From Synergistaceae bacterium (GTDB lineage: Bacteria; Synergistota; Synergistia; Synergistales; Aminobacteriaceae), in the NCBI GenBank assembly GCA_031272035.1, contig JAISUO010000088.1, positions 1 to 43,364 on the forward strand: DNA of 43,364 bases, written 5' to 3'. The notes beneath the pieces are model-generated. The model saw nothing but the letters and a program-made list of their open reading frames with translations, did not search any database and had not been told where the DNA came from. The position numbers and the translations under genes are program-made. This document shows, piece after piece, positions 8,747-17,155 of the stretch. How positions within the stretch are numbered: the stretch's first letter is position 1; every line of letters starts with the position of its first letter.

Positions 8747-8779
8747 AAAAAATGGAGTACCCGCTCCCACAGGCACTCC
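8747..8779 (-). terminator. Terminator-like hairpin between peptidase and rsmB
   Basis: On the minus strand GGAGT (8779-8775) pairs with ACTCC (8758-8754), the inner part can add two more pairs, and the hairpin is followed by six T. It may limit read-through from the zinc peptidase gene into rsmB. Confidence 0.45.
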
Positions 8780-8826
8780 GTCATTCTCGCGTCCGGACGC
8801 AGCCCGAACGCTCAGAATTCCTCCGG

Positions 8827-9513
8827 CTAGTTTTCCCGGGAATTTCTGAGAGCCAGCAGACGAACCACCTGCATAACGGCCATCAGCGTCGCGGCCACAT
8901 AGGTCCAGGCCGCCGCGTTCAAAACCCTGTGGGCCCCCTGAAGTTCATCGGGACCCAGGGCCCCTGTCTGATCCAGAATGGCGATGGCGCGGGAACTGGC
9001 GTTGTATTCCACGGGCAAAGTCACGATATGAAAAACGACGACTCCCAGGAAAAGCAGAATCCCCAGGTTCATCAGGGAGCCGCTCTGAAACAAAAATCCC
9101 ATGAAAAACAGGGGAAGAGCTCCTCCCGACACCAGATTCACCACCGGCACGATATTGTTGCGCAGCGCAAGGGGAGCATATCCCACGTTGTGCTGTATCG
9201 CGTGCCCGACCTCATGGGCGGCGACGCCAATGGCCGCGATGCTGGAGCTGCCGTACACCGAATCCGACAGGCTGAGCGTCCTGTCCCGGGGGTCGTAGTG
9301 GTCCGTGAGCTGCCCGCTCACCCGGTTGACCGGCACGGAGCTCATCCCGAAACGGTCCAGCAGCATTCGGGCAACCTGGTCCGCCGTCACCCCCCGGCGC
9401 GACCTCACCCCGCTGTAATACGCAAAGGTCGACTTCACCTTCATCTGAGCCCATCCCGCAAAAAGCAGGGCGGGAATCAACAAAAGCATCGTTCGATCAA
9501 AAAACGGAAACAT
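8827..9513 (-). CDS. Membrane-bound zinc metallopeptidase, YugP type
   Basis: The 228-residue product starts with a membrane helix, then a soluble stretch with the zincin motif HEVGH at 100-104, then several membrane helices, which is the YugP (DUF neutral zinc metallopeptidase 2) layout. Substrates of this family are poorly known. The start ATG at 9513 follows AAAGGAGG at a rather long spacing of 13 bases; a TTG one codon earlier is the alternative. It stands 101 bases upstream of rsmB and is probably the first gene of the leftward block. AT-rich repeats lie directly upstream. Confidence 0.82.
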   Translation of the reverse strand: MFPFFDRTMLLLIPALLFAGWAQMKVKSTFAYYSGVRSRRGVTADQVARMLLDRFGMSSVPVNRVSGQLTDHYDPRDRTLSLSDSVYGSSSIAAIGVAAHEVGHAIQHNVGYAPLALRNNIVPVVNLVSGGALPLFFMGFLFQSGSLMNLGILLFLGVVVFHIVTLPVEYNASSRAIAILDQTGALGPDELQGAHRVLNAAAWTYVAATLMAVMQVVRLLALRNSREN

Positions 9514-9537
9514 CAAAAAAACATCAGCCTCCTTTCA

Positions 9538-9590
9538 CATCAAAGATCAAATCTCGAAGATCAAATCAAAATCAAAAATCAAATCAAAGA
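9538..9590. repeat. AT-rich imperfect tandem repeat (GATCAAATC-like units)
   Basis: Three imperfect copies of AAGATCAAATC-type sequence follow one another directly upstream of the zinc peptidase ribosome site. The composition contrasts with the GC-rich genes on both sides. Confidence 0.6.
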
Positions 9591-9606
9591 GTATTTTACC
9601 CTAATT

Positions 9607-10746
9607 TTAACTCTGAGTCCCGTAAAATTCTTTTATCGCGTCCACAAGACGTTCCTGCTCTTCGGGCAGGAGGCCCCCAAAGATCGGCAGGGCCAGGGAT
9701 TCCCCGGCCAGACGCTCCGACTCCGGAAAATCCCCCGGCCCGTATCCCAAATCGGCGAAACACCGCTGCAGATGGAGCGGGAGCGGATAATAGACCCGGG
9801 TGCTCAGCCCCCGTTTTTCGAGATAATCCTTCAGCTGATCGCGGCGGGGCGCCCGGATAACGTACTGGTGATAAATATGGAAATTGTTCTCCAGCTCCAC
9901 GGGCAGGGTCACGATGCTCAAAAGATTTTTCACGCCGAAGAACATGCGATAACGATCGGCAATGGTCCGGCGCTCGGCGTTCCACTCCTCCAGATGACTC
10001 AGCTTCACGTCCAGCACCGCGGCCTGTATGGCGTCCAGACGGCTGTTCAGGCCGACTTCCTCGTGAAAGTAGGTCGAGCCCTCTCCATGAACCCGGAGTC
10101 TTTTCAGGCGCTCGCCCCGGGCCGGGTCCACAGAGATGACCATGCCCCCGTCTCCGCAGCCTCCCAGATTTTTCGTGGGGAAGAACGAGTAACACCCCAG
10201 GTCTCCCATGACTCCGGCGCGGACGATCGCGTCGCCCGCCTTTCTCCAGGAGCCGAAAGCCTGCGCGGCATCCTCGACGATCACAACGCCCTTCTTCCTG
10301 CATGTGTCCGCGATGCGCTCAAGGGGAACCATCTGGCCAAACAGGTGAACCGGCAGAAACGCTTTCGTTTTAGGGGTGATTTTCGCGGCCGCGTCGTCCA
10401 GGTTCACGTTGTACGTCAGGGGATCGATGTCCGCAAAGACGGGCCTCGCCCCCAGCCGGACGATACAGCTCGCCGTCGCGAAAAAACTGTAGGGCGTCGT
10501 GATGACCTCGTCCCCCGGACCGACGTCGAGGGCCATCAGAGCCAGAACGAGAGCGTCCGTCCCCGATGCGCAGCCCACGGCCGTTCCCCTTCCGAGATAG
10601 CGTTCCACGTGTTCCTCGAAGGTGCAAACCTCCGCGCCCAGAATGAACGCCTGCGACTCGAACACCCGCTTCAGGGCGTCCTGAACTTCTTCCCGTATAT
10701 TCGCGTACTGTCGCTTCAAATCCAGTATCGGCAACCCGCCGGCCAT
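9607..10746 (-). CDS. DegT/DnrJ/EryC1/StrS-family PLP aminotransferase
   Basis: These enzymes transfer an amino group to keto sugars that become amino sugars of surface polysaccharides. The 379-residue product has the full fold: GCASGTDALVLAL for cofactor phosphate, VEDAAQAFGS with the Asp (159) that contacts the pyridine nitrogen, and FFPTKNLGG with the Schiff-base lysine at 192. The start ATG at 10746 lies eight bases after GAGGAGG; a GTG one codon earlier is possible. The gene stands apart from the peptidase by 93 bases of repeats, and no other polysaccharide gene is near, so the sugar substrate cannot be told. Confidence 0.9.
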   Translation of the reverse strand: MAGGLPILDLKRQYANIREEVQDALKRVFESQAFILGAEVCTFEEHVERYLGRGTAVGCASGTDALVLALMALDVGPGDEVITTPYSFFATASCIVRLGARPVFADIDPLTYNVNLDDAAAKITPKTKAFLPVHLFGQMVPLERIADTCRKKGVVIVEDAAQAFGSWRKAGDAIVRAGVMGDLGCYSFFPTKNLGGCGDGGMVISVDPARGERLKRLRVHGEGSTYFHEEVGLNSRLDAIQAAVLDVKLSHLEEWNAERRTIADRYRMFFGVKNLLSIVTLPVELENNFHIYHQYVIRAPRRDQLKDYLEKRGLSTRVYYPLPLHLQRCFADLGYGPGDFPESERLAGESLALPIFGGLLPEEQERLVDAIKEFYGTQS

Positions 10747-10808
10747 CACAATCTCCTCCTCGCACTCTCGCCCTCCGGCTGGTTCCCAGCTCCACGGGCC
10801 CGTCAAAT

Positions 10809-10872
10809 AATGTTTTCCATCCAATGTTTTCCATACCAATATTTTCAAACCAACCAAATAACCCAAATAACC
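10809..10872. repeat. Short tandem duplications upstream of the aminotransferase
   Basis: AATGTTTTCCAT occurs twice with a 14-bp period (10809-10820 and 10823-10834), followed by a weaker third copy and then by two copies of CAAATAACC. The block lies in the divergent spacer between the aminotransferase and the small membrane protein. Confidence 0.7.
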
Positions 10873-10967
10873 CAATCCAAATAATATTATCAATCATGGC
10901 CGGCGCATCATGGCACGATTCCATGTTATCATCAGAGCTCAATGAACGAAAGGACGGTACGCGAAGG

Positions 10968-11243
10968 ATGCGGTTGTTCATTCTGCTGCTCTCCATGGGA
11001 TGCGTCATTTCTTACGGTTACGCGCTGGCGGGATATATCGGATACTCGCTGGGGGCGGGACGTCCGGATTATATCGCCTGGGGGCTGACGCTGGGAACCC
11101 TTTGCGGCGGGGCCGCCCTGTGGTTCTGGAAGAAATGGCTGCCCTGCTTTTATATCGAAGAAGAGCGCGCTCATGAAGAAGAACACGCCCCCGAAAAGGA
11201 GAAGCCCCGGGACGACAGCGAAAATAAAATTTCCGGACTTTGA
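10968..11243 (+). CDS. Small membrane protein, AtpZ/AtpI-like
   Basis: The 91-residue product has two membrane helices (about 2-28 and 35-54) joined by a Gly-rich turn with YIGYSLGAG, then a short basic end and a tail rich in Glu and Lys. This matches the pattern of AtpZ/AtpI proteins, which accompany F-type ATP synthases and have been linked to Mg2+ transport or c-ring assembly. No atp genes are next to it, which weakens the assignment. The start ATG at 10968 is the only one in frame at the right place; an AAAGGA lies about 13 bases upstream. Confidence 0.5.
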   Translation: MRLFILLLSMGCVISYGYALAGYIGYSLGAGRPDYIAWGLTLGTLCGGAALWFWKKWLPCFYIEEERAHEEEHAPEKEKPRDDSENKISGL

Positions 11244-11298
11244 TTTTATCCGTATCTTCATCCCAATCATCCTGCGGGTCTTTCGGGAGGGGTCTGTC

Positions 11299-11307
11299 TG
11301 GTATGAT
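11299..11307 (+). promoter_or_regulatory. Extended -10 promoter element for the OmpA-like gene
   Basis: TGGTATGAT matches the extended -10 form TGnTATAAT at eight of nine positions. It lies 65 bases before the start codon; no good -35 hexamer is visible. Confidence 0.4.
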
Positions 11308-11371
11308 AATGCAGAAGCGCGTTTTGCCTTGCCTTGAATTTTATGTGAGAATTGTTTGGGAGGAGACCTTC

Positions 11372-12229
11372 ATGCTTCGCAGGATGGCGGTGATTTTTTC
11401 CCTGGCCGCGGCGGCAGGTTTTATTTTTTGCGCAACGGCCTTCGCTTTGTCCGACGTTCGCGGTTCACGGGATCATGTCCTGTTTCCCCGACCTGCCGGG
11501 TATAAAATTATTTCGTACAAAAGCGGAAATGGTTCGTCGGAAATTCCCATCCCCGGAAACACTCTTCTTCTCTCCGGCAGACAGACTGAAATTCTTTATA
11601 AAACGGAAGGACGTCCCCTTTCCCCTTCCGCTCTGACCGAGCGTTTCCTTTCGGCTCTCCAGAAAGCCGGAGGGGAGGTCATCTTTCTGGAAAATCCGTC
11701 TCTGGGGGGACGCCGCGTTCTCGGCAGACTGCCCCGGGCCGGTCGAAACGTCTGGGTCATGCAGGATTCTCTCTCGCTGCGCCTTTTCCGGCTGCTCCTG
11801 CTGGACAGCGCGTCTGGCGGGAACCTGCCGATTTCGAGGGAGGTCAGTCCCGATATTCGCTGGGAAGAGGAGGCTCAGGCTCTGGACCTGCTGCACATCG
11901 TGGACCGCACCGGACGCGTGGAGCTTCCGGTCAAATTTGCCGCCGGGCAAACCGTTCCCCTGACGGGGTACGAATCAGACTTCAGAAAATTCGTAGCGCT
12001 GACGAAAAAAGATCCCGACCTGAACTTTCGCGTGGAGGTCTGGACGGACCCCGGAGTCGCTCCCGTGGTTCAGAGGACTCAGGCCACTCAGCGGACGGCC
12101 GCGGTCATCGACATTCTGACGCGGATGGGAGTCGAAACCGGACGTCTGACGCCGGGCGGCGCGAAGGACGAACCCACCGTACCGGTCGGATTCGTGCGGC
12201 TCACCGTGGGCGCTCCTCTCCCGGAATGA
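11372..12229 (+). CDS. Secreted OmpA-family protein
   Basis: The 285-residue product has a signal peptide (about 1-25, ending near ATAFA), a middle region opening with DHVLFPRPAGYKIISYKS that recalls DUF4892-containing OmpA-family proteins, and a C-terminal OmpA/MotB-like domain (about 190-285) with DFRKFVALTKKDPDLNFRVEVW and a helix with QRTAAVIDIL. Such domains bind peptidoglycan, and the protein is likely periplasmic or at the outer membrane. The start ATG at 11372 is preceded by GGGAGGAG. It stands alone between the small membrane protein and the PAS-dynamin gene, with no clear terminator after it. Confidence 0.72.
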   Translation: MLRRMAVIFSLAAAAGFIFCATAFALSDVRGSRDHVLFPRPAGYKIISYKSGNGSSEIPIPGNTLLLSGRQTEILYKTEGRPLSPSALTERFLSALQKAGGEVIFLENPSLGGRRVLGRLPRAGRNVWVMQDSLSLRLFRLLLLDSASGGNLPISREVSPDIRWEEEAQALDLLHIVDRTGRVELPVKFAAGQTVPLTGYESDFRKFVALTKKDPDLNFRVEVWTDPGVAPVVQRTQATQRTAAVIDILTRMGVETGRLTPGGAKDEPTVPVGFVRLTVGAPLPE

Positions 12230-12266
12230 CGATGACGGGAAACAGGGATAAAAATCCGGCAAACCC

Positions 12267-12276
12267 GCAATATTGC
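12267..12276. promoter_or_regulatory. Palindrome GCAATATTGC upstream of the PAS-dynamin gene
   Basis: A perfect 10-bp palindrome lies 92 bases before the start codon. The same ten bases occur once more in the window, upstream of sbcC (36191-36200). It could be an operator, but only two copies are known here. Confidence 0.3.
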
Positions 12277-12326
12277 ACAACCAGCTCCAATTATGGGAAA
12301 TTTTTCCGAGCGTCGCTGAAACGACC

Positions 12327-12369
12327 GTTGAGATTGTCTATGTTGAGATTGTTATGTTGAGACTATTAT
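12327..12369. repeat. GTTGAGA tandem repeat running into a start codon
   Basis: Three copies of a GTTGAGATTGTTAT-like unit begin at 12327, 12342 and 12356 (periods 15 and 14). The last overlaps the ATG of the PAS-dynamin gene and occupies the place of its ribosome site. Confidence 0.7.
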
Positions 12370-15300
12370 GGATGACAGGACCATCTGGCAGCAGTTTCTG
12401 AATATTACCCGCGAAGGCGTCCTTGACGTCGACTTTGAAACCCGACGGTTCGTCTGTTCCGCGTCGCTGGCCCGGCTCCTCCGTTTGCCACCGGAAACTC
12501 TCCCTCACTCTCTGGAGCAGTGGTTCGAGCTCTGTCATCCCGACGACTACGATTCCGGAAGAGAGCTTCAGAAACGACTTTTCGAGACCGGAGACACGCA
12601 ATTTGCACTGGAGCACAGGCTTTACTGCGGAGACGGGCAATACCGCCGTTTCGCCCTCGATGCCTTTTGCCTTCGGGACGAGGAGGGGCGCCCCCGGCGA
12701 ATGATCGTCCTGGAGAGTCCTTTGGAGCGGGAAATCCAGGAGGACGCCACTCAAAAACCTCTTCTGCGGGAGCTTCAGGCGACGCTGACCTCCGCTCAGG
12801 AGCGGGAAAACGACCTTTTCTCCAGCCTCGCCCGCTCCAGAGCGCGATCCGCCGCGCTGGAGCGCCGGCTGCACGTGGCCGCGCAGATGCTCAATACGAC
12901 CTCCGATCTCCTGTTTCATTGCAACGATGAGGGACAGACGGATTTCTTCAACGACGCCTTTGAGGCCGCGTTCTCGGCGGGTCCGGACCTTGCCCTCTGG
13001 GTGAGCGCGGTTCGCGAAGGAGCCTCCGGTCGGGGCGAGTATCAATACAAAGACCGTTACGGCAGAGTTCGCGTCCTGAAAACGGCATCCTGGCCCTCCA
13101 TCCCCACAGCGGGGCATATCGGAGCCGCCACGGACGTCACCGAAATCCGGGAGATGGAAGAAGAGAGCCTGCGCCTCCGCCGTCTGATGGGACGCTTCAT
13201 CCTGCAGAACGGACTGCTGCCGGAGCCCGCTGAGTGGAGTCCGGCGGAGGCCGTGGAACAGGCGGACTCCTTCGACACGGCTGAAATTTTAAAAAGCTGT
13301 CTGAACGACGCCCTCCGCTTTCTTTCCCCTGTGGCGGCCCTGGAGAGTCCCGCGCAGGACGTGCTTCTCCCCGCCCGAATATCCCAGTTCAAGGAGTTGT
13401 TGCACTTTTCCGATAGAACAGAGCTGGAGGTCGGTGTCGTCGGAATCACCAGCAGCGGGAAGTCCACCTTCATCAACGCCATGATGGGAGAACGCCTCCT
13501 GCCCGAGGAAACACGGGCCACCACCAACCTTCTGGTCCGCTGCCGCAGAGGCTCCGAACGGGCCGTCACGGTCATCACCCGGGACGGAAGGGAAAACCGC
13601 GTTTCCGGCGCAGCTCTCAATCCGGCCTGGATGGAAGAACTGACCACCGAACGACTGAACCCGGCCAACGAAAAAAACATCGAAAGACTCGAATGGACCA
13701 GTCCGGGAGCCGCGCTTCCCGATGGGCTCGTTCTCATCGACACTCCGGGGCTTGACGCCTGCGATTTTCCGGAACATTCCGAACTGGTTCTGCGCCGCCT
13801 CCTCCCCTCTCTGGACATCGTTCTTTACGTCACGTCCATACGCAATCGCTTCAAGGCCGCCGATCTGGAGCTTCTGCAAAACGCTCTGGAATCCAGTCAG
13901 AGGGTCATTTTTCTGCTTTCCCAGATCGATCTGGAGCAGGACGACACCGAGGGGGGACGGGTTGTTTTTTCCCGTCGTCAGAAGCTGTCCGACTGTATCC
14001 GCGAACTTCGCGAGGACATCGAAAACATCGCCTCCGAGAACGGGTCTCTCAAAAATTCCGCCGTCGTCCCCGTATCGTCGAAACTGGCGTCGGCTTACTT
14101 TTACGACAGAAGTTCCCCGGCCTGGGCCGCGTCGAACTTCGGCCCGCTGATTCGCCAGATGGAAACGTTCCGGGACAATCTGGAGAGATGCGGAATCGCG
14201 ACCTGCGCCCGGCGTCTCATGACGTTCCTGTCCCGCACCGCCTCCGATCTCGGACTGATCCTGGGAGGAGCCGGAGCGGAGCAGATGGAGGCCGAAGGAG
14301 CGGCCCGTCTCGAAAGAATCCGCGAACTCCGGGACGCCCACCGATGGACCAGCGCGGAGGTGTCGGCCGTACGCAACGAATGGCGCCGTCTTCTCGACGC
14401 CGAATATCACCTGCAAAATCTCGGAAAGGAACTGGAGAAGGGCGGCCCCCTCAAAGTCGTCAGGGAAAGCTACGAGCGATGGGGGGAAGAATGCGCCGCT
14501 CTGGCCTCCCGAATGACGGCGCGGATGGACAGAGCCCGCATGTCCTGCCGTGAAATCCTCCTCAAACTGGGCATCGCTTTTCAGGGACGAGGAGGCGAAG
14601 CGCCCGAAATCAGCGGGGAACTGCCCGAATTTTACGGATACGTGCGGCACGAAACCCGGCAGGTGCAAACCCGGGGATGGTTCGAAAGCCTCCAGTTCTG
14701 GCCGAGGTATCAACTTTTTTTCCGGCAGAACGTGGACAGGGACAAACTGCTCTCCAGCCTGCAGCACCTGCTGAAGGAGCGACTGCACGTTTTGAACGAA
14801 TACCTCACCTGGTGGGAAAATGCCATGCGCGAGGACTGGTGCGAGCCCCTTTGCAGAGAACTGGAGCGGGAAGAAACCGCTCTGAACGACATCCGGAGAA
14901 TTGCGGCGGACGTCTCCGTCTCCCGTTCTTCGCTGCGCACGGCGCTGTCGGGAATACGGGAACTGGAGGGCCGGGTGCGGAACATCATGCCGGAACTCTC
15001 TCTTCCCGACATCGATCCCGACGACCTGTTCCCCGACGACCTGTTCGACCGTTTCGACGCATTGAAGGATTCCGGCGAAGCTCCGGAGGAGGACGACGCC
15101 TCCGAAAACGTCTTCGGAGAGCTTTTCGCCCCGCTTCTGGCGGCGTTCCGGGAACAGGATATTCAGTCGCGATTTCTGAAAACGGAAGCTCTGCGGGGAC
15201 GCGGAAAAATCGTACTTCTGGGATTGCGCCGGCACGACTCTCTGCGCTTCCTCTCGCGGCTGGCCCACGACGTTTTCTTCTTCGATGCCGGGCGGACGGA

Positions 15301-15931
15301 AACTGACGAGCGGGACTGGATTTTCTGCGGCAGGGAAGTTCCCGCGGCTCTGCCTCACGTTCAAATCGAAGCTCCGGACACGGCCCTGAGCGAAATGGAA
15401 ATTCTCCTGGCCCCCGGCGACGGCCTGTGCGGTTCTCCGGACGTTTCTCCCATCGACTGGGACTCCCTTTTCTCGGAGTGGACTCCCGTCGTCCACCTGG
15501 ACGCAGCCCGCATCGACTCGGGACTGTCCGACCTGGCCCGGGCCCCCTACGCGACGGCCCTGCTGCGTTCCGAAGGGTGGGTCGCCGCCTCCGGTCAGGG
15601 GGCTCTTTTCAACGGACGCCTGGCGGACCTGCTGCAGGACGTGCCCGACCGGATGGACGACTTCCTGCGCAAACGGGGCGGTCATGCCCGCCCGGACTGG
15701 TTTATCTATGAAAATTATGACGCCCGTTATTCTGATTTTCTGCTGTGGGGACGGGAAATTCTGGCTCTGCCTGAAATGGACGCATCCGCCGGAGGCAGCC
15801 TCCTCCTCGACAGATGGACCCGCGAAGGATATGATTTCATTCCCCCGTTTTCCGAACATCGGCTCAGGCGCGCCGTGGAGGGCGCTCTGTACAGAAAACG
15901 CGGCGAGTGGAAAAGGAGTGACACAGATTGA
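12368..15931 (+). CDS. PAS-sensor/dynamin-family GTPase fusion
   Basis: This 1187-residue protein joins a sensory front to a large GTPase. Two PAS-like regions lie at about 5-115 and 170-262, joined by a helical linker. The GTPase follows: G1 GITSSGKST at 359-367, a switch-I threonine in RATTNLL, and G3 DTPG at 458-461. The G4 position reads SQID (518-521) instead of N/TKxD. A long helical region (about 600-900) resembles dynamin stalks. The end (about 945-1150) has GKIVLLGLRR and a beta/alpha pattern that may be a second, decayed G domain. No membrane helix is evident. The ribosome site is weak. The stop overlaps the start of a tail-anchored partner. Bacterial dynamins remodel or protect membranes; control of such a GTPase by a small molecule or redox state through PAS is inferred. 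A role outside membranes is possible. Confidence 0.82.
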   Translation: MDDRTIWQQFLNITREGVLDVDFETRRFVCSASLARLLRLPPETLPHSLEQWFELCHPDDYDSGRELQKRLFETGDTQFALEHRLYCGDGQYRRFALDAFCLRDEEGRPRRMIVLESPLEREIQEDATQKPLLRELQATLTSAQERENDLFSSLARSRARSAALERRLHVAAQMLNTTSDLLFHCNDEGQTDFFNDAFEAAFSAGPDLALWVSAVREGASGRGEYQYKDRYGRVRVLKTASWPSIPTAGHIGAATDVTEIREMEEESLRLRRLMGRFILQNGLLPEPAEWSPAEAVEQADSFDTAEILKSCLNDALRFLSPVAALESPAQDVLLPARISQFKELLHFSDRTELEVGVVGITSSGKSTFINAMMGERLLPEETRATTNLLVRCRRGSERAVTVITRDGRENRVSGAALNPAWMEELTTERLNPANEKNIERLEWTSPGAALPDGLVLIDTPGLDACDFPEHSELVLRRLLPSLDIVLYVTSIRNRFKAADLELLQNALESSQRVIFLLSQIDLEQDDTEGGRVVFSRRQKLSDCIRELREDIENIASENGSLKNSAVVPVSSKLASAYFYDRSSPAWAASNFGPLIRQMETFRDNLERCGIATCARRLMTFLSRTASDLGLILGGAGAEQMEAEGAARLERIRELRDAHRWTSAEVSAVRNEWRRLLDAEYHLQNLGKELEKGGPLKVVRESYERWGEECAALASRMTARMDRARMSCREILLKLGIAFQGRGGEAPEISGELPEFYGYVRHETRQVQTRGWFESLQFWPRYQLFFRQNVDRDKLLSSLQHLLKERLHVLNEYLTWWENAMREDWCEPLCRELEREETALNDIRRIAADVSVSRSSLRTALSGIRELEGRVRNIMPELSLPDIDPDDLFPDDLFDRFDALKDSGEAPEEDDASENVFGELFAPLLAAFREQDIQSRFLKTEALRGRGKIVLLGLRRHDSLRFLSRLAHDVFFFDAGRTETDERDWIFCGREVPAALPHVQIEAPDTALSEMEILLAPGDGLCGSPDVSPIDWDSLFSEWTPVVHLDAARIDSGLSDLARAPYATALLRSEGWVAASGQGALFNGRLADLLQDVPDRMDDFLRKRGGHARPDWFIYENYDARYSDFLLWGREILALPEMDASAGGSLLLDRWTREGYDFIPPFSEHRLRRAVEGALYRKRGEWKRSDTD

Positions 15932-16686
15932 AAGACGATCTGAAGAATAATCTGAAGGACGATCTGAAAGAGAATCCCAAAGAAAACTCAAAGGAAAATT
16001 TAAAAAAAGACGCCAAAAGCGAACGCCCCCTCGATCACACTGCCGCGCGCCTTGTGGCGGAACTGGCGGCAGCCCTTCTGCCCCGACTGCAGGACTCCGT
16101 CTCCGAAGAACTTTCGGAGCTGCTGGAATCTCTGCCTGGCCGGGCCAACGAGAGCATGGAGAAAACGCTTCTGTCTCTGAATCGGGTTAAAGATACCGCC
16201 GACCGGATGGGAGACCTGCTGGATGGAGTGAAGGCGTCTCTGGAGCAGATGACGGAGGGCGCTTTCAGAGGTCTGGACCGCCTGCCGGGGCAGTTGGAAT
16301 CTCTGTCAGCGCAAATACAAAACACCGACGATCGGGCGGGAGAGATGAGAGAGACCCTTCAGTCCTTCGTGCAAACCATCTCCGCCTGGGAAGGAGTTCT
16401 GAAGGCCGACGGACGGGCTCACACCCGAGAGCTGAGTGAATTATCCGCCGAGATACTGGAAATATTGAAGGATACCCAGACCGCGCTGCTCCGGACTCTG
16501 AAGGAAACCTCGGACAGAGAAGCGGCACGTCACGATGCCCAAACGGAGCAGCTGCTGCTGAAAAACAGCGACTATATTATCCAAAAGCTGACATATTTTG
16601 AAAAAAAATTAATTTTTGCGACCGGATTTTTCGCGGTAATTACGTGTGTGGTCCTTTCAGTCCTTGCTACAATATTGCTCAGGTAA
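15928..16686 (+). CDS. Tail-anchored coiled-coil protein, partner of the PAS-dynamin
   Basis: No family was recognised. The 252-residue product starts with a charged segment made of four-residue units (KDDL, KNNL, KDDL, KENP, KENS, KENL), encoded by a 12-bp tandem repeat. A long amphipathic coiled coil follows (about 35-225), with regular Leu heptads and no Cys. One membrane helix at about 228-250 ends the chain, so the protein should be anchored by its tail with the coil in the cytoplasm. The start is TTG at 15928, nine bases after AAGGAG, and it overlaps the stop codon of the upstream gene. This tight coupling suggests equal production and a physical complex, with this protein as membrane receptor for the GTPase. 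That is inference. Confidence 0.75.
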   Translation: MKDDLKNNLKDDLKENPKENSKENLKKDAKSERPLDHTAARLVAELAAALLPRLQDSVSEELSELLESLPGRANESMEKTLLSLNRVKDTADRMGDLLDGVKASLEQMTEGAFRGLDRLPGQLESLSAQIQNTDDRAGEMRETLQSFVQTISAWEGVLKADGRAHTRELSELSAEILEILKDTQTALLRTLKETSDREAARHDAQTEQLLLKNSDYIIQKLTYFEKKLIFATGFFAVITCVVLSVLATILLR

Positions 16687-16726
16687 ACTGAACAAATCAT
16701 ATAAACTTACGAGAGGTGATAAGGAC

Positions 16727-17011
16727 ATGCAGATGCAAAACACGGTGACGGTTTCGGGACTTTTGCACCACGTCAGAACGGACAAGAAAAGCGACAGGTA
16801 TTTTCCCTTTTCCATCAGACAGGAAACACCCTGGAACGACGGCTCCACACGCAGAGATTTCCTGCTTTCCAGAGCTTTTCTGCCGGAAATTCAAAGTCAG
16901 GTAAAAGCTCTCCCCGAGGGGACGCCTCTGAAAGTCCGAGGAGTGCTCCAGACCTCTCTCGGCAGTGGAGAAATGTACATACACGTGGAAGAAATCCACA
17001 AAATCTCCTGA
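16727..17011 (+). CDS. Small OB-fold, SSB-like protein (paralogue 1)
   Basis: The 94-residue product has the look of a short OB fold related to single-strand-binding or PriB proteins: VTVSGLLHHVR at the start, a middle with FSIRQE and DGSTRRDFL, then LKVRGVLQTSLGSG and YIHVEEI. It lacks the acidic C-terminal tip by which SSB recruits partners. The start ATG at 16727 follows AGAGGTGAT. It is 40 bases downstream of the tail-anchored gene and is followed by a paralogue. DNA or RNA binding is likely from the fold but not shown. Confidence 0.6.
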   Translation: MQMQNTVTVSGLLHHVRTDKKSDRYFPFSIRQETPWNDGSTRRDFLLSRAFLPEIQSQVKALPEGTPLKVRGVLQTSLGSGEMYIHVEEIHKIS

Positions 17012-17073
17012 TCTGAAGTTTCGCTGAAAGCAAACTGGTATAGGCCTCCGGACTTTGAACCTGCGGGGGACTC

Positions 17074-17102
17074 TTTACATTGCACTTTTTTCGCCGCATA
17101 AT
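17074..17102 (+). promoter_or_regulatory. Promoter for the second SSB-like gene
   Basis: TTTACA (17074-17079) and CATAAT (17097-17102) are separated by 17 bases, so the second paralogue may be expressed apart from the dynamin operon. Confidence 0.45.
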
Positions 17103-17155
17103 TACAGGACGACAGGATAATATTTTGAGATCTCTTGCCTCACGCAGGCGGAAAA

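Noticed and set aside
8752-10884. A 710-codon plus-strand frame across the zinc peptidase and aminotransferase genes
   Set aside because: It crosses two well-supported minus-strand genes and their spacer; it is composed of shadow sequence.
13289-15991. A 900-codon open frame opposite the PAS-dynamin gene
   Set aside because: The plus-strand gene has intact GTPase motifs throughout; the opposite frame has low-complexity composition and no ribosome site.
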